The notes beneath the pieces are model-generated. The model ran no database searches. It was not told the origin of the DNA and saw nothing but the letters and a program-made list of their open reading frames with translations. Of a stretch of DNA of 64,000 nucleotides, positions 42,420 through 51,529 are shown in pieces; position 1 is the first letter of the stretch, and the number at the start of each line of letters is the position of its first letter. This stretch comes from CAUPWF01 sp963515125 (GTDB taxonomy: Bacteria; Bacillota; Clostridia; Lachnospirales; Lachnospiraceae). Location: positions 159,697 through 223,696 of the forward strand of contig JBQKKG010000007.1 in the NCBI GenBank assembly GCA_052116865.1, written 5' to 3'. Made by a program: the position numbers and the translations under genes.

Positions 42420-42977
42420 TCACTCCCGACTTAAGCTCTCATATCTATAACCATAATTTTTTTCGACCCATCTCCTTGCTCGAAACAACAATGCCTGTAA
42501 AGCATTTAAGCTAATTCCCATTTCTTGGGCAATGTTTGCTTGTGGAACATCCATACAGTACGCTAATGTAATAGCGTTGTGCCAATTCGGATTTACTTCA
42601 TATAGTTTTTCTAACACATCTTGCCCCAACATGCGATTTTCCAATTGCTTTTCTTTGTATACCAGATCTTCCTCCGGACTATTTTGATATTGTTCTTCAT
42701 CATATTTTTTTATGATATTTTCATCCGGACATTCACGAATCATTTTATGGTATCGATTACAAGCCTCATTTTTAGTAACCATTTTTAACCACGCACCAAT
42801 ATTAGTAAGGTCTAGATGTTCCATATGAATATATAGCTTTAAAAATGTAATTTGGCTAATTTCTTCTGCTATATATGCATTGTTGTTCGAGAAATTTAAT
42901 GCCGTACTGTAGACCTTGTCTTTGTATTTTTCATAAATACTGTTGAACAGGTTATCTTTTCTTAGTTTGTTGTTCAC
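42420..42977 (-). CDS. ECF-type RNA polymerase sigma factor
   Basis: The 185-residue protein has sigma region 2 (YEKYKDKVYSTALNFSNNNAYIAEEISQITFLKLY, residues about 15-50) and region 4 near 115-170 (VPQANIAQEMGISLNALQALLFRARRW). It ends with a UGA stop, which shows that UGA is a stop codon in this genome. Its only nearby membrane partner candidate is the 40254-41165 protein. Confidence 0.9.
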   Translation of the reverse strand: MNNKLRKDNLFNSIYEKYKDKVYSTALNFSNNNAYIAEEISQITFLKLYIHMEHLDLTNIGAWLKMVTKNEACNRYHKMIRECPDENIIKKYDEEQYQNSPEEDLVYKEKQLENRMLGQDVLEKLYEVNPNWHNAITLAYCMDVPQANIAQEMGISLNALQALLFRARRWVEKNYGYRYESLSRE

Positions 42978-43043
42978 AATCGGGCATTCCTTTTCTTTTG
43001 CTTCTTTTTAAATACTCATAACGCCATTGCTTCTTCACTGGCT

Positions 43044-43454
43044 TTAATTATTCAATTTAGATATTATCTCTTCTTTATCTTCTTCCATAAGCTTGCCTGC
43101 AATCCAACCCAAACCTATTTTATCATCTTCGTATCTTGGAATTAAATGCATATGAAAATGAAATACAGTCTGACCTGCCGCTACTCCATTATTTTGAACA
43201 ATATTATATCCATCACATTTTAAGATGTCTGTTAACTGCATAATCATCTTCTTTGCAAGAATGATTGCTTTACTAGCAACTTCATCATCAATTTCATAGA
43301 TATTAGCATAATGTGCTTTTGGCAGGATTAAAGCATGCCCCTTTGTCGCTGGTGAAACATCCAAAATCACCCGAAATAGTTCATCCTCATAAAGCGTTGC
43401 CGACGGAATATCACCATTGGCAATTTTACAAAAAATACAATCATCATTTCTCAT
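43044..43454 (-). CDS. HIT-family nucleotide hydrolase
   Basis: The 136-residue protein has the HIT triad HFHMHLIP near the C-terminus and the zinc-binding CIFCKIANGDIP start typical of Hint-type enzymes. Such proteins hydrolyse purine nucleoside phosphoramidates or dinucleoside polyphosphates. Monocistronic, ATG start. The exact substrate is unknown. Confidence 0.94.
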   Translation of the reverse strand: MRNDDCIFCKIANGDIPSATLYEDELFRVILDVSPATKGHALILPKAHYANIYEIDDEVASKAIILAKKMIMQLTDILKCDGYNIVQNNGVAAGQTVFHFHMHLIPRYEDDKIGLGWIAGKLMEEDKEEIISKLNN

Positions 43455-43569
43455 CTTTCATTCCTTCTTCCCTAAATATTTTGCCGTTTTTTTGTACATT
43501 TTGTCGAACCCTTATTGTTGATTCTCACCCCTTAATAGTGTTACACTTACTTCAGAAAGGTGGGATATC

Positions 43570-44298
43570 ATGTTATATAATATTGACTCAGCCAATGTCG
43601 AAAAAATTATGGCTGAAAATAAAGAGGTCAGTGATATTATACATACGTTAGAAGACAATCACAAATTTATTGTATCCAAAATCAGTCATGAGATACGCAA
43701 CCCTCTTACTCTTGTTTATAGTACACTTCAATTAATGCAAATGCAACATCCCGAAGTGAAAGATTTCAAACACTGGTACCAATTAATAGATGATGTTGAA
43801 TTCATAATAGATTTACTAAACGAGCTATCAACATATAATAATGCAGAGAGACTAACTAAAACTGAATTTTCTTTTGCGAAGTTTATGAAACATGTTGCAC
43901 TCTCATTTGCAATTTCAATTGAAAATAGTAATATTGAATTTACTTCTTATGTGGATCCAACTCTTCCAGCCTTTTGTGGGGATAAGATTAAGTTAAAAGA
44001 AGTTATTTTGAATCTACTACGCAATGCCAAAGAAGCCATTGGCGACTCTGGTAAGATTGATTTAACATCAAGGTTGGAGAATCATCAAATTATAATAACC
44101 ATAAGAGACAACGGATGCGGAATTGATTCGGAGATAATTAGTACTATCTTTGACGTGTTTACAACTTACAAACAAGGCGGTTCTGGCCTTGGGCTTTCTA
44201 TAAGTAAGCAAATCATTGAATCACACAAGGGTCATATTACTGTGGAATCAAAGTTACACAAAGGCACTCTATTTACCATTACTCTCCCAATAATCTAA
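43570..44298 (+). CDS. Soluble sensor histidine kinase
   Basis: The 242-residue protein is a bare kinase core: HisKA with SKISHEIRNPL (phosphoacceptor His40), then a HATPase with the N-box NLLRNAKEAI, G1 box DNGCGI and G2 box GGSGLGLSIS. There is no membrane segment and only about 30 residues precede the H-box, so any sensing domain is separate or minimal. The layout resembles Spo0 phosphorelay kinases, which makes a sporulation role possible. No response regulator gene lies next to it. Its 3' end overlaps the rhomboid gene on the other strand by 30 bases. Confidence 0.9.
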   Translation: MLYNIDSANVEKIMAENKEVSDIIHTLEDNHKFIVSKISHEIRNPLTLVYSTLQLMQMQHPEVKDFKHWYQLIDDVEFIIDLLNELSTYNNAERLTKTEFSFAKFMKHVALSFAISIENSNIEFTSYVDPTLPAFCGDKIKLKEVILNLLRNAKEAIGDSGKIDLTSRLENHQIIITIRDNGCGIDSEIISTIFDVFTTYKQGGSGLGLSISKQIIESHKGHITVESKLHKGTLFTITLPII

Positions 44299-44877
44299 CT
44301 TATTACGATATAGGACGATTGACATAATGAACCCTGTTACAAGGCCTCCTATATGAGCTAAATTATCAATACCTGTACTTGTAAATCCATAGTATAAACT
44401 CAGAGCTATCATAAATATCAGCCCCTTACTGCTTAATGTACCAAGTCTCCCACGATTACGAATGACTACATACAAAAGTGCTCCAATGATACCAAAGATA
44501 GCTCCTGATGCACCTGCTGATACAACAAAGTTTTTTGTACGAATATCGTACCACATGGACAAAAAGTTTCCTCCTAGTCCTGCCAAAAAATAAATAATAA
44601 CAAATTTAGCTCTACCTAGTTCTGTTTCCAATATTCTCCCCACTACAAATAACATTAGCATATTATTCATTAAATGAGAAAATCCAAAATGAAGAAATAA
44701 CGATGTGAAAATCCGATAATATTCTTGATTCATCTCCACATATGGGACATACATTGCTCCATGTTCTAGCATAAATTCTGCATTTTCAGTCATTCCAATA
44801 AAGGATAATCCCAGAAAAACTACAATATTAATAATTAAAATAGCAATGGTACATATAGGTCTTTTATCATTATTCAC
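44269..44877 (-). CDS. Rhomboid-family intramembrane serine protease
   Basis: The 202-residue six-helix membrane protease has the catalytic Ser in GASGAIFG and the His in AHIGG, plus the HLMNN-type loop (FGFSHLMNNMLML). Substrates are unknown. It overlaps the end of the histidine kinase gene tail to tail. It sits 60 bases downstream of the tad pilus genes on the same strand, so it may be read from that transcript. Confidence 0.93.
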   Translation of the reverse strand: MNNDKRPICTIAILIINIVVFLGLSFIGMTENAEFMLEHGAMYVPYVEMNQEYYRIFTSLFLHFGFSHLMNNMLMLFVVGRILETELGRAKFVIIYFLAGLGGNFLSMWYDIRTKNFVVSAGASGAIFGIIGALLYVVIRNRGRLGTLSSKGLIFMIALSLYYGFTSTGIDNLAHIGGLVTGFIMSIVLYRNKLDYWESNGK

Positions 44878-44938
44878 AGTATGAATTCCCTTCCCCAGAA
44901 CGTATTATCCTAAGTCTTAAGTTATTCTGTATTATAAA

Positions 44939-45682
44939 TTATTCTTTGTCCAATAGCAAGTCCTTCCAATCTCCCCACTTATTTCTTTTTGTTTTTTTTA
45001 ATATATTTTTAAGTGGCGAAAATACTTTTGTTTCACAAACTGTTTGTTTATGACTAATTGATTTTACTTTCATGTTTTCTGCCCAATCACAATTTTCTGT
45101 AATTTCTTTTATTTCACAATTACATTCCTCTTCTCTTTTTCTTTCATACCTTAATCTTTCTACCCTCTTCATAATATGATTAACATTATAATTTTCATCC
45201 ATTGTGGCTTTATGAAGTTCATATGTTAATAACACCGCATCTTTATCTTCATAATCCACTTGTCGAACCAAATATTCTGATAGGATGTGAAAGCCCTCAC
45301 CTATAGGAATCTGGTATATTGGATTATAACAAAAATAGTAGCAATCTTTTTGGCAGAAAATGTATTCTGGATCTAGAATTAAATGATTGACTTCCAACAT
45401 ATATTGTTGAAGTTCTTTTAGTACTTCTAATACTTGATTGATAAATCCACAGATCTCTTCATATTCCATTTTTACCTTTTTGTATAGGCTTTTCATAGAA
45501 GACTTCCCTGAAATGTCATAATAAAATTGACTTTTATTGTCAACACTTCCTACGGTGACAGGTAAAACCCCTTTTAAATCATTTGATTTTAGCATTGGAA
45601 TTTGGTAGTCTTCTTTATATACTTGTTCATAGACAAGAATCATATGAGTACTATTTAAATTTTGCTTGTAATTAACTTCCAT
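44939..45682 (-). CDS. DUF6382-type tad-locus protein
   Basis: The 247-residue soluble protein (TNLS-free; LEVLKELQQYMLEVNHLILDPEYIFC and CYNPIYQIP in the middle) matches the DUF6382 domain regularly found in Clostridia tad loci. Many relatives carry a C-terminal FHA domain; this one ends before any FHA domain and looks like the short form. It follows the TadE-like gene by 16 bases on the same strand. Its role in pilus assembly is unknown. Confidence 0.75.
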   Translation of the reverse strand: MEVNYKQNLNSTHMILVYEQVYKEDYQIPMLKSNDLKGVLPVTVGSVDNKSQFYYDISGKSSMKSLYKKVKMEYEEICGFINQVLEVLKELQQYMLEVNHLILDPEYIFCQKDCYYFCYNPIYQIPIGEGFHILSEYLVRQVDYEDKDAVLLTYELHKATMDENYNVNHIMKRVERLRYERKREEECNCEIKEITENCDWAENMKVKSISHKQTVCETKVFSPLKNILKKTKRNKWGDWKDLLLDKE

Positions 45683-45698
45683 TTTGTTTTACTCCTTT

Positions 45699-46103
45699 TT
45701 ATTTTACAATATCCTTTATTTTTCTTAGTTCTCTAATGTAATGCTCTGGCTTTATCACAGTACAGGTCTGCTCTACGAATAATTTCATATTTTTTTTACG
45801 CGCATATATTTGTACTTTTACTGTATCATTTATAGTTTCAATTTCCACTGTAAAATGATGAAACAAAATAGCTTTTTTCTTTGCTGATTCTTCTATAAAA
45901 TCCATTAATTCATCTTGATCAAACCCACCTACGGTTCGGTACTTTTGACATCCAACTACTGCCGTTTCATATGCCATTCCACTCAAAATAATTTTGTCAT
46001 GATAATAAAAAGTAGCATATGTAATTAATAAAAATGCTAATAAAATAACGCCAAATATTCCAGTTGTTTCAATGGTAATACTTCCACATAATTCTTTTTT
46101 CAC
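45699..46103 (-). CDS. TadE-like pseudopilin
   Basis: The 134-residue protein has the TadE N-terminus: a basic start (KKELCG), then SITIETTG and a hydrophobic stretch (about 16-35), followed by a soluble part. The likely start is the GTG at 46103, which overlaps the UGA stop of the prepilin peptidase (translation coupling). A longer frame into 46286 reads the peptidase gene in another frame and is not real. Confidence 0.75.
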   Translation of the reverse strand: MKKELCGSITIETTGIFGVILLAFLLITYATFYYHDKIILSGMAYETAVVGCQKYRTVGGFDQDELMDFIEESAKKKAILFHHFTVEIETINDTVKVQIYARKKNMKLFVEQTCTVIKPEHYIRELRKIKDIVK

Positions 46104-46519
46104 AATACCATAGCTCCCCAAAAACCCAGAACGATAAATGGCAAAAACGGAAACCCCTTCTTCTTTTGAAATCTTGCCCAAATCAAACAGGGCAACGCAA
46201 TAACAAGGGCTGAAGTGAATGAAATCAGTAACACTTTTATTAACTGCCACCATCCTAAATACGCTCCTAATAGTAGGATGACCCAACTATCACCATACCC
46301 AAGCCCTTCCTCTGTATATTTACTAATAAACAAAAAAATCACCCCAACTAACACGCCTCCGATCCACACTATTTCTACATTTCTAATTCTTATTTTTTCA
46401 AAAATAAGAAGGATGGTTCCTATACAAAGCATTCAAACAGGTATTGTTTTTCTCTTTATATCTATTAATGCAAGCGTAACTAAATATCCAAATGCTATAC
46501 ATTGACTTAATTGCCACAT
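46100..46519 (-). pseudogene. Prepilin peptidase (TadV-like), split by in-frame UGA
   Basis: From the ATG at 46519 the frame reads MWQLSQCIAFGYLV, then DIKRKTIPV with the first catalytic Asp, and meets UGA at 46435-46433. The same frame resumes at once with ATG (46432) and runs to the second catalytic motif GLGYGDSW and the stop at 46100. The two active-site aspartates are therefore on separate products unless UGA is read through or the ATG after it restarts. The family usually has a bulky residue, often Trp, after 'IP-x', so TGG to TGA is likely. The start overlaps the end of the upstream gene. Confidence 0.8.
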
Positions 46520-47418
46520 CTCGAACACGCCCCTTTCCCAATTACTTCCGATAATGGTTGCATATATATACTTCTTTTTAATCCCGAACACTCTAAACGA
46601 CTATGATATTTATTCCCACTATTTGTTATGTAAACATTAAAGGTATTTCTATCATTTGGACACTTTTCACATGGGACATACTTTTCATTATAGTCATTTC
46701 GCATATTTTCCGTCTCGGTTTGTTTCACTTTTTTTATAGACAGTTGTAAATGCGTACAATGATAGTCTTTGTGAAATACCATTCCTGTATCTGTAATATA
46801 AACATTTTGATCTTCTCTTTCCCCCATTGTATTCTTGACATATCCGGTCCAGCCTTTTATTTTGATTTGTTCTACAAAAGATAATCTACACATCTCAAAT
46901 GCAGGAAAAGGTAATTGCACACGGTATTTAACTTTGATATCAATAATTCCCGTAATCGTGGAAACATAAGATTCATTGCAGTCCAATCCTGAACTTCCCC
47001 CTATGATGAGACTTCTATCTAATCTGCTAGTACCAATTATTTCCCCAATATCCGTTTCTACTTTATTTATTATAATCATAGGCACTCCACATATTTCTTG
47101 GGAAATTTGTCTTCCTACAGCATGCAATCCGCCTCGTATTTTACATTGAATTGTCATAATTTCTAACATATAGATGAGGCTAACAACTGCTATAAAAAAG
47201 AGTGGAAGTGTCAATGCAACTTCTATTGTTATACTTCCATTTAGTTTCCATTGCTTTTTTGAGGTACATGTGGATGCCCTCTTCTGATAAAATATGGACA
47301 TACATTGAGGTAATGTATTTGATATATTTGAGTCATTCTCCTTTCTATAAGTATGATCATAATTCTTGCTTTTCGTAGTTTTAATTTGTGATAATATAGC
47401 CATTACCGAAAAAGGCAT
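46507..47418 (-). CDS. TadE-like protein with two C-terminal Cys/His repeats
   Basis: The 303-residue protein has a TadE-type segment (GSITIEVALTLPLFF near 61-75), a soluble middle, and two similar C-terminal units: VYITDTGMVFHKDYHCTHL...PCEKC and VYITNSGNKYHSRLECSGL...CSRCG. Each unit has a YH-x4-C and a C-x2-C, like small zinc-binding Ada-type folds seen at the ends of some secreted proteins. GGGAGG precedes the ATG at 47418; a start at an inner ATG 39 codons later would put the TadE segment at the usual distance. It is part of the minus-strand tad operon. Confidence 0.75.
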   Translation of the reverse strand: MPFSVMAILSQIKTTKSKNYDHTYRKENDSNISNTLPQCMSIFYQKRASTCTSKKQWKLNGSITIEVALTLPLFFIAVVSLIYMLEIMTIQCKIRGGLHAVGRQISQEICGVPMIIINKVETDIGEIIGTSRLDRSLIIGGSSGLDCNESYVSTITGIIDIKVKYRVQLPFPAFEMCRLSFVEQIKIKGWTGYVKNTMGEREDQNVYITDTGMVFHKDYHCTHLQLSIKKVKQTETENMRNDYNEKYVPCEKCPNDRNTFNVYITNSGNKYHSRLECSGLKRSIYMQPLSEVIGKGACSRCGN

Positions 47419-47433
47419 CCACCTATACCTCCC

Positions 47434-48792
47434 TTATTGATATGCAAAGTATGTAAAAAATTGATATGAAATACCTCTTTTTAATTTACATATACTTTTT
47501 ATTTCAAGCTTGCTAATGCAAGCATCTACCCGAAAAAATTCTTTTTCATTTATTGTTTGAATATTTTGTTCTATTAGATCCAATGCACGCATTGTTACAT
47601 CATCTTGATTTGATAGATACAGTAATATCCTTACATATTCTTTATAGGATAGTCCCTCTTCCATGTCCATCCCCTCCTCTCTGTCCTCAGATGTCCCAAG
47701 ACGCTGTAAACTAGACAATTGTAATTGCCAGTTTTGACTATTTTTAATAAATGAAACTTTTTTTCCACCTAGTAGTGCCCTAAGATCTATAATACTTTCT
47801 CCAAAAGCCCAAGCCACTAACAAGGCCTGCTTTACAGCACTTGATAGAATTGGCAAAGCTACAGCAGTCGATAATGCCAGTGCTAAAGCTTCTGCCTCTG
47901 CTTGTTTTGTTGTATCCGATTGAAGGTAGAGGTAGTTAGGCGCCACTCGCATTAGTAATAAGTTTCTAACAACTCCTTCTAAATTTTTTTGATCTTCTCC
48001 TTTCCCCTCTAACAAATATTCTAATTCATAGGAAAGCTTTCCTTTGTCATTAGGTTCTGTCATGTCCGAAAAATGCTCTAGTATGTATTCATTAAATAGC
48101 GCATGATCAGTGGGCGATTTCGTTTTTACATTAAAGCTTCCGTATCCTTGATTTAGCACTCTTTTTGAAGGTTGACGGTCAAGTAATATTTTTTTTAATG
48201 ATAATTGTTCTGGATTTTTTAGAACGACTTGTAATAGATTGGATTTTTGAATATTAGAAATTGTCTGAAGGGGATTTTCATTTGTTTCCAACTCTTTATT
48301 TTCTTTTTGTAACTGTTCCTTTAGTTCTTTATTAATCTCGAGTTCCATTTTTTGAAACTCCTCTCCTTGTGATTGTTGCTTCGTTCACGTTGGAACCTTA
48401 TGAAGAATATCGCCCAATAGGTCTCCTCCCAGTTTGTCATTCATATAATAAATGACATGTTCTCTGAATGCAGCACCCTTCTCATCGGATAATAGCTGAA
48501 TACGACTTGCCGAATTAGTTCCATTCTGTGCGCCATAGTACTTCAAACGCCCCAATATGTTCTCTACTGAAGCATTTCCCATCTCATAAGAACTGTCTAG
48601 TGCAAATATCTTATATTCTTCTAATAGATCCTTTTGATATTCAGCAAATACAGAATGTATTGCCTGATCCACATTTCCTCTAGCATAACTTTTAGATATT
48701 TGAATAGATGCACTTTCTATTATTGCACCAATAAATGATAAGAGAAGAACAAATATTAAACTTAAAAAAGCAGTGATTTCTCCTTTTTTCAT
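47434..48792 (-). pseudogene. DUF5702-type tad protein, split by in-frame UGA
   Basis: An N-terminal part (48792-48388: MKKGEITAFLSLIFVLLLSFIG membrane start, in short, then AEYQKDLLEEYKIFALDSSYE) and a C-terminal part (48348-47434: EGVVRNLLLMRVAPNYLYLQSD) are in the same reading frame, parted by a UGA at 48387-48385 and 12 sense codons. Together they give the normal ~450-residue DUF5702 protein of Clostridia tad loci. It is a single gene with one nonsense codon, likely a former Trp (TGG). A restart at the ATG at 48348 would give only the soluble part. Confidence 0.82.
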
Positions 48793-48804
48793 TGTTTTTC
48801 CCTA

Positions 48805-49005
48805 TCAAATTCCAGAGCTTTCACTTGTTATTTTTTCAAAAATATTTCCTACCAATGAGGTGAGTTGAGATTTGAAAATTAACACTAACCTAATTAACAC
48901 AACCAAAATTAAAATAACTTCGACCACTCCAATTCCCCGATTATCTATAGTGCTACAGTGTTGGTTAAGATTTTTCAATAATTTATATATAGCTTTTCTT
49001 ATCAT
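48805..49005 (-). CDS. flp: Flp1-like pilin
   Basis: The 66-residue product starts at the ATG at 49005 (AAAGGAGAG upstream) and has the short basic leader, then the NRGIGVVEVILILVVLIRLVLIF membrane helix, in short, of Flp1-like pilins. The Gly-Val-Val-Glu step matches the class of prepilin peptidase sites. It would be the major subunit of the tad pilus. With the peptidase gene interrupted, processing is doubtful. Confidence 0.85.
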   Translation of the reverse strand: MIRKAIYKLLKNLNQHCSTIDNRGIGVVEVILILVVLIRLVLIFKSQLTSLVGNIFEKITSESSGI

Positions 49006-49033
49006 TAGTTTCTCTCCTTTATACTTTGTTTTC

Positions 49034-50329
49034 TTATATTCCAATGGATAAAAATGCAGGTATGATTACAATTACTAATACGATTGATAACATAAGAAAT
49101 AGCGGAATAAGTAGTTTTGTACTTGCTTCTTCTCCCATGTGCTTTGCTATATTTTTTCTTGTTTCAAATGCATTAAGTGCCTCCAGTTCTAGCAAATCAC
49201 TGATTCCTTTAGATCCCTTTTTCAAATTTTGTGCCAGTAATAGACCTAGTTTTAAATATAGTTGATTTTTACATCGATACCCAAATCTTTCATAACTTTC
49301 TGCTTCTGCCACACCACTTTGCATCTCATGATACGTGACCTTCATTTCTTCATATGCAAATCTTGTTGTTCCATCATTATAAATTTGATATTCATACAAT
49401 ATTTTCTTCCATGTACTTTTCAAGGTCATACCTGCACCTAATAAAAGAGACATTTTCATCACTATCTCAGGGTAATCAATCATCATTTGATATTTTCTTT
49501 TTTTCTTTAATTCCATTTGCTTTTCCCTTTTTAATGCTATTAGCAAAATGATAACAATTCCGCCAAATAGTAAAACAGTATAACCCTTTTTCATAGCCGG
49601 GCGTTTCCATACTATATGTAATCCCTGAATGGATTTAGGTAAAATAACAGTTTGTTTACTTTGATTATTTATATCTTGTTCTGAAACTGCCTTTTTTATA
49701 TCAGAAATTAGCCGTTCCTTTTTATTCAATTTGGGTGGAAAAATATTAGCTGTTCCTATGTACTGAGCCTTTTCATCCCGATAAGATAATGTACCCTTTA
49801 ATTCTACAAGTATTCCCTCTTCCAGTAATTCCTTTGTCTGCAATTCACCTTTTGTATTCATTACCTTATAATCACTTAATTCCCACGCTATATCTATTGG
49901 TAAGTCTGGTATTTTAGTTATTAAATTCATATTACTTCTAATTTCACTGAGACTTTTGTTCTCACCTAGTATTATTCCCTCTAACTTTTTGATGGACGTT
50001 TGAAATACTTTTTGGATTTCTATTGAAGTATAGGAACGCTCTTCTATCGCAATAGTAACTGACTCCTTTATTTGTAGGTCTTCAATTATAACAATTCTAT
50101 CCTCTTCTTTTTTTCCCTTACCATAATCATTTCGTTCTATTATATTTCCTTTCCTTGATAATTTTATTTCATCTACTACAAATACTACACCTGCCAATGT
50201 ATTGATGCATAAAATCCCTAACACTATGCTTCTGATCCCCCTATTTTTACTCCATCTTAAATCTATCTTTAATTTATTTAATAAAAAACAGACTCCTATT
50301 ATGAAATAAATAGCAATACAAATTCCCAT
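49034..50329 (-). CDS. tadC: TadC-like pilus assembly membrane protein
   Basis: The 431-residue protein has a type II secretion F-domain in the C-terminal half (YPEIVMKMSLLLGAGMTLKSTWKKI; then an NAFETRKNIAKHMGEEASTKL loop and a final hydrophobic helix pair). The N-terminal half is unusual: two membrane segments and a ~180-residue soluble region not found in basic TadC. It is followed within 30 bases by flp and preceded by tadB with a one-base gap. Confidence 0.85.
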   Translation of the reverse strand: MGICIAIYFIIGVCFLLNKLKIDLRWSKNRGIRSIVLGILCINTLAGVVFVVDEIKLSRKGNIIERNDYGKGKKEEDRIVIIEDLQIKESVTIAIEERSYTSIEIQKVFQTSIKKLEGIILGENKSLSEIRSNMNLITKIPDLPIDIAWELSDYKVMNTKGELQTKELLEEGILVELKGTLSYRDEKAQYIGTANIFPPKLNKKERLISDIKKAVSEQDINNQSKQTVILPKSIQGLHIVWKRPAMKKGYTVLLFGGIVIILLIALKREKQMELKKKRKYQMMIDYPEIVMKMSLLLGAGMTLKSTWKKILYEYQIYNDGTTRFAYEEMKVTYHEMQSGVAEAESYERFGYRCKNQLYLKLGLLLAQNLKKGSKGISDLLELEALNAFETRKNIAKHMGEEASTKLLIPLFLMLSIVLVIVIIPAFLSIGI

Positions 50330-50330
50330 A

Positions 50331-51086
50331 CTAAACCTCTATTTCTATAATTTTTTTTCCTATCCAATATGAAAATATAAAAGTAATAAGACACCCCGTC
50401 ATTAGTATTTGCCCTGCGACATTTCCATATAGTGTTTTCATAAATTCAGGGAAACTAACTTTCATATAACCAAGCATGACAAACGGTATCAGTGTCATAA
50501 CCTTGAATTCTATTTTTTTAGCAGCCAAAATAATATCAATCTCTTTCTTTACCTCCATCTTTTCGCAAATACTTTTAACTGTTCGTTGTAAGACAGCCAC
50601 ACTATCCCCTCCCATCCGCTTAGAAGATGAAAATACCGTCACAAAATTTTGAACATCTTCTTGATGAACTCTCTCTGCAAATTCTTCCAAAATTTTTTCT
50701 GTTGTCATATTTACGGCAAGTTGACTCACCATAATATGCAACTCCCTTATAATTCTAGTTTCCTTATCATGCATGAGAAGCATCTCTTTATAAGTATCCT
50801 TTATAGCATTTTCCATTGAATATCCAACCCGTAGTGCTATAGCTAATGCTTGTAAGCTGTCTCTAAATTGCAATTGAAATTGTTTTTCCTTTTTATCTAT
50901 ACACTGCTTTTTCCATAGTTTCATATACAATACTAATAGAGGTGATAGAAAAACATTCATCCAGATAGAATGATAGAAAAGATAAGAAATACTTACTATA
51001 ATAAATATCCCACTCAAAAAAGCCATTACATATTCTCTTCTTTTAATATCCTGCTGCCAATAATTTGTCTTTTCGCGTAAGCTCAT
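50331..51086 (-). CDS. tadB: TadB-like pilus assembly membrane protein
   Basis: The 251-residue protein has two N-terminal membrane segments, a cytosolic F-domain (DSLQALAIALRVGYSMENAIKDTY; AERVHQEDVQNFVTVFSSSKRMGGD) and two C-terminal membrane segments. TadB and TadC form the membrane platform of the pilus. The gene starts inside the end of tadA (44-base overlap), which indicates coupled translation. Confidence 0.88.
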   Translation of the reverse strand: MSLREKTNYWQQDIKRREYVMAFLSGIFIIVSISYLFYHSIWMNVFLSPLLVLYMKLWKKQCIDKKEKQFQLQFRDSLQALAIALRVGYSMENAIKDTYKEMLLMHDKETRIIRELHIMVSQLAVNMTTEKILEEFAERVHQEDVQNFVTVFSSSKRMGGDSVAVLQRTVKSICEKMEVKKEIDIILAAKKIEFKVMTLIPFVMLGYMKVSFPEFMKTLYGNVAGQILMTGCLITFIFSYWIGKKIIEIEV

Positions 51087-51396
51087 TTATTAACACCAAC
51101 TCTCCTTTTATTCTTCCATTTTCCATTCCATATTCCTGATATTTGTATAATGTTTGGTATATTATTTGTTCATTTTCATAACCTAATAATTCTACTATTT
51201 CAACTACTTTTCTACTTTTATCCCTCATCCTCCCCAAGTGTATAATAAGATCAATTCCTGAAGCAATTTGTCTTTGAACTGCTGCCAATGGCAGGTTCAT
51301 TCCCATTAAAACCATAGTTTCCAAGCGACTCAACATATCTTTTGGGCTATTGGCATGCCCTGTAGAAAAACTACCCTGATGTCTTGTATTCGCATC
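51043..51396 (-). pseudogene. tadA: TadA ATPase, C-terminal fragment
   Basis: The frame reads back to about 51396 as NTRHQGSFSTGHANSPKDML, then SRLETMVLMG, the classic C-terminal third of TadA/CpaF ATPases, and ends in the tadB overlap. The Walker A and B motifs and the N-terminus are gone. At 51397-51405 the frame meets a stop and DNA of the polymerase element begins. An insertion or deletion removed the upstream part, and with it the operon promoter. Confidence 0.85.
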
Positions 51397-51529
51397 TTAA
51401 CAACACTTATAACAAGGTGTTTCTTACATCTTTTTCTTACACAAAATCCTCTCCCACAAAGAGAAATCCCAACCAAATGCAAGAGATTACAGTTCGCTGT
51501 TATCTCCTAACTGATTAGGAGGGATAGAT

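Noticed and set aside
46104..46286. Long N-terminal extension of the TadE-like protein
   Set aside because: This part reads the prepilin peptidase gene in another frame and has no pilin features; the GTG at 46103 directly precedes the typical TadE start.
46433..48387. UGA read as tryptophan or selenocysteine in the tad genes
   Set aside because: UGA ends other genes at the expected family length (for example the sigma factor at 42420), and no selenocysteine insertion structure was evident. Decay is simpler.
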